DNA of 64,000 nucleotides, taken from positions 868,001-932,000 of the forward strand of contig JAMXDE010000020.1 in NCBI GenBank assembly GCA_026770025.1, read 5' to 3'. This DNA comes from Craspedostauros australis (Eukaryota; Bacillariophyta; Bacillariophyceae; Mastogloiales; Achnanthaceae). The notes under the pieces are model-generated. The model searched no databases. It had not been told where the DNA came from and saw nothing but the letters and a program-made list of their open reading frames with translations. A program made the translations under genes and the position numbers. Positions 61,499 to 64,000 of this stretch are shown here, one piece after another. The stretch's first letter is position 1. Each line of letters opens with the position of its first letter.

Positions 61499-62237
61499 GA
61501 TGGCGGCGTTGCAGGAAGACGTTGCTGCGACTGTGGCTGCGATTGTGTCGGAGGAGAGTACAATGAGTGACGTTGGTGAGGGTGTATGTGTGGAGGTAGA
61601 TGCCTGCAATGGAGATGCGAGTACTCATAGCAGAAGAGACGACGGGAGTGTCGACTTGCTGATCAAACGACAATCATTGAACAGTGTCGCATTGGTCGTC
61701 ATCGCATTGCGCTTGCCTTGGTTGTGATGTGTTGCGCTGTGACAGGACAGGACGCGACATCGCACAGCTTTTCATTCGCTTGATGCGTTGTGATTTTGTG
61801 AGCTGCGCGTTGTGCAACAAATTTGACCGTTGCCTAACCGTATTCCGTCTGAAATAACGTCTCGCGCGCTCGCCTGCCAACTTCGTAGGAGTGAGCACTC
61901 CAGTCAACTTAGTCGACTTGAAGAAGTGACTCAGTCGATCGCAGAGTGTGAGAAGATTCCATCAGGATTCACACCACCACAAATGCGCAAAAGTGTGAGA
62001 GCATTTTGCTCGGAGAAAAATGAGGAGGAACGAAAGGTCGTGCGTGGCTGCCTCCAACAACATCATGGTGAATGACGACAACTGTGCCAAAGGAACCATT
62101 GACATCCGGGAAAGCACTTGACGGCATTACCCTCCAGAGAGAGAGAGAGAGAGAGAGAGAGAAGGAAGGAGACGATTACGATCACTTTTGTGGGTACTAC
62201 AATACCATACAGTCCATTACGACAGTTCACGTTCACG
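61499..62237. other. Divergent intergenic region with a GA microsatellite
   Basis: Head-to-head spacer between the glycosyltransferase-like gene and the next plus-strand gene. A (GA)n tract of about 28 bp lies at 62135-62162, 75 bp before the start codon. No gene. Confidence 0.6.
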
Positions 62238-63146
62238 ATGCAACCACTTGAGTACAGCGGCGTGGATACGTTCGATGACGAGGATGGTGGTGGTGGTAGC
62301 AGAAGCAGGCGGACACGGTACGCCTACCCAAAGAATAGCGGCGTGAACGCCACGCCTCTTCTGATCTTCGCCATGTTCGCCATGGTGGCCACGCTCGTCG
62401 TGTACTCTCAGTACGGCAGAGCATCCTCGCATGGTGACGATTCTCTGGATACGTCGCTCGCTGACATTGGCGCGGAGACCGGCGACCACATGATCGGCAG
62501 CGACAGCGCCAGCGTCGACTTCACAGACAGCGAGGACACTTCGTACAGCCAGGATGACGGCGATGCGCCGCTGCCGGAGGACACATGGGACAGCAGCGCC
62601 AAGGGCAGCCGCAATTCGAGCACGGGGCTGATTCCAACCTGCGACGAGATCGACTGCGAGACGCACTTCCTCTCCAACGGCGTCCCCATGTACCCCGGCC
62701 ATGCACTTTGCAACCAGAACCACCGCTTCGGCCTCACGCGCGATGGATCCCTCATGTGGCACGACTGCGATACCCTCGACGTCAGCGGCGTCATGTACAA
62801 TCGAACGCAGCACATGCTGCAGCATCCGCAGCTCGCGGCGAAGATGGCGAAATACCCGCGCGATCTCATGTACTGGATCTTGCATCCCAACGCCACGCTC
62901 GAGGTCGGGCAGTATCATTCCGAATCGCGTACCAAATCCACGGTCCTTTGGCAACGTGATACGACGCGCGAAGGCATGCACTTCACGAAGGCATGTCTGC
63001 GGCAGCCGGTCAAGGTGGATTGTCCGTACTTTCGTCTGCGGTCTCGTGGGGAGCTAGTGATGAATTGGCAGGATGCCGACAGCGGGAAGTGGATGGATCG
63101 TCAGATCGAAAGGTGTTATTCGGATCTGTTCGTACCACCCGAATAG
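62238..63146 (+). CDS. Type II membrane protein with a Cys-containing, weakly lectin-like lumenal region
   Basis: 302 residues from the ATG at 62238. Short acidic cytosolic N-terminus, signal anchor (ATPLLIFAMFAMVATLVVYS, about 38-57), an Asp/Ser-rich stem, then a compact domain. The domain contains two segments with the pattern hydrophobic-GxxL-C-x-N-x-x-F-x-L-x-x-DG-x-L: ALCNQNHRFGLTRDGSLMWH near 155 and CPYFRLRSRGELVMNW near 265. This recalls bulb-type (mannose-binding) lectin strands, but the QxDxNxVxY site is not present, so sugar binding is speculative. Asn-x-Ser/Thr sites fit a secretory location. Not assigned to a named family. The gene to its right has a similar N-terminus. Confidence 0.6.
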   Translation: MQPLEYSGVDTFDDEDGGGGSRSRRTRYAYPKNSGVNATPLLIFAMFAMVATLVVYSQYGRASSHGDDSLDTSLADIGAETGDHMIGSDSASVDFTDSEDTSYSQDDGDAPLPEDTWDSSAKGSRNSSTGLIPTCDEIDCETHFLSNGVPMYPGHALCNQNHRFGLTRDGSLMWHDCDTLDVSGVMYNRTQHMLQHPQLAAKMAKYPRDLMYWILHPNATLEVGQYHSESRTKSTVLWQRDTTREGMHFTKACLRQPVKVDCPYFRLRSRGELVMNWQDADSGKWMDRQIERCYSDLFVPPE

Positions 63147-63775
63147 GAGTGTTAATCCTTAATACTCTGCTGGTTAAAGTCTAAACTGGACCGCAGCACC
63201 ATACGCAATCTCGTAGGTTCGTTCCACCAGCATGCGAAGAAGGGTCGATCCAACCTCTCTCCAGAGAGCATGAATATGAACAGCTGCAGATCCTCCCGCG
63301 TTGTGATTAGAAGGATTGTTCGTTCCTGTCTGCATTCCATCCACTTTCTCCCACACATCCATGTCAACTATGTGATGAGGCACAGAGACGGAAATAACAG
63401 ATAATTGTGATTTTCACTCACCTCCTAAGTGAGACATATAGACGTTAAACGTTGATACCATTTCGCCAAAGCCACGACACAAATAGCCAACGAAGAACAA
63501 CAAGGAAGACCAATGATGGCGGGAGCGACCACGGAAAAAGATGCGGATGTCACAACAACAACGACAACGACAACAACAACAGAAGGAATTGCAGAGCAGG
63601 GCGGTAACACCATTGCGGTTACCTGCACTGAATGAGACAGACCAAAGACCAAAGACAGCACCATCGTCCACTGGAGGGGAAAGATCAATGTACTATACCA
63701 TAACCAACCAACCAATCAGCCAACCAATCAACTCAAAATACTCCAGAGCAGACTCTCTTCACTCCAAACGCGAAC
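63147..63775. other. Intergenic, 0.63 kb
   Basis: Contains a CAA/ACA-rich stretch (63551-63590) that gives polar low-complexity frames. No gene supported before 63776. Confidence 0.6.
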
Positions 63776-64000
63776 ATGCAGCCAACCGCACCAAGCAACT
63801 CCATGCCAACTCTGGCGATCGACACGAGTCTTGCGCATGCAAATGCGTACGAATTCGAGGATCAACGACGCCTCAAGACGATGTTCAAGCTGATCTGCGT
63901 CACCGTGCTGGTCGGCCTCATCGTGGCGATGACTGTCATTCGAGGCGGTGACAACGACGCTGCGAAGATGGCTGCAATGAGGGGCGGCGAAGATGCGGAT
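63776..64000 (+). CDS. Type II membrane protein, N-terminal part (cut by window end)
   Basis: Open from the ATG at 63776 to the end (75 codons) without a stop. It begins MQPTAPSN, has a charged juxtamembrane stretch (EFEDQRRLKT), a signal anchor (FKLICVTVLVGLIVAMTVI, about residues 37-55), then an acidic, Asp/Gly-rich stem. The layout, MQP start and anchor position match the preceding gene at 62238, suggesting a tandem pair, though the sequence outside those features is different. No domain visible yet. Confidence 0.5.
   Translation, partial: MQPTAPSNSMPTLAIDTSLAHANAYEFEDQRRLKTMFKLICVTVLVGLIVAMTVIRGGDNDAAKMAAMRGGEDAD

Overview
The window is nuclear DNA from a silicifying microalga, almost certainly a diatom. 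The strongest evidence is a 546-residue silicon transporter at 53977-55617 that carries all four EGxQ/GRQ motifs. Also consistent are a DUF6824-type domain protein, PT-repeat surface proteins, secretory or plastid-type leaders, short GT-AG introns (about 170-390 bp) and a Copia-order retrotransposon. I cannot name the species. Gene models below join exons by reading frame, splice consensus and continuity of conserved motifs; there is no transcript evidence.

Left part (1-26.7 kb) is gene-rich. In order: two paralogous single-pass membrane proteins; a tandem-PDZ protein with a C-terminal CaaX box; a PTEN/tensin-type phosphatase with a C2 domain; phosphatidylinositol synthase; an FtsH-like AAA protein without its protease domain (convergent with the synthase, 147 bp apart); a Patched/NPC1-like RND permease; a small heat-shock protein; a histidine acid phosphatase anchored by a C-terminal helix; a PT-repeat stalk surface protein; and a GT32-type glycosyltransferase. 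Lipid signalling, membrane and cell-surface functions dominate.

Middle part (26.9-51.3 kb) is repeat-rich. A segmental duplication of about 720 bp carries a small SnoaL/NTF2-like gene; its copies lie at 27.0 and 50.5 kb. An intact 7.2-kb Copia element (29809-37000, minus strand, one 1861-codon gag-pol frame, 5-bp target duplication) has inserted in the anticodon arm of a tRNA-like sequence. That tRNA-like sequence itself splits an older, element-like gene (28417-29700, then a decayed 3' part at 37085-37918) which ends against a divergent, opposite-facing LTR fragment. At 40451-45152 two copies of a 687-bp repeat with imperfect terminal inverted repeats flank, head to head, a gene for a secreted Cys-rich protein. 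A DUF6824-type gene lies at 47.2-48.3 kb.

Right part (51.3-64 kb) returns to single genes: an 8-amino-7-oxononanoate synthase-like enzyme (biotin pathway), the silicon transporter, tRNA-Asp(GUC), a possible plastid-targeted protein, a type II membrane protein with a glycosyltransferase-like lumenal region, and two small type II membrane proteins in tandem, the last cut by the window edge.
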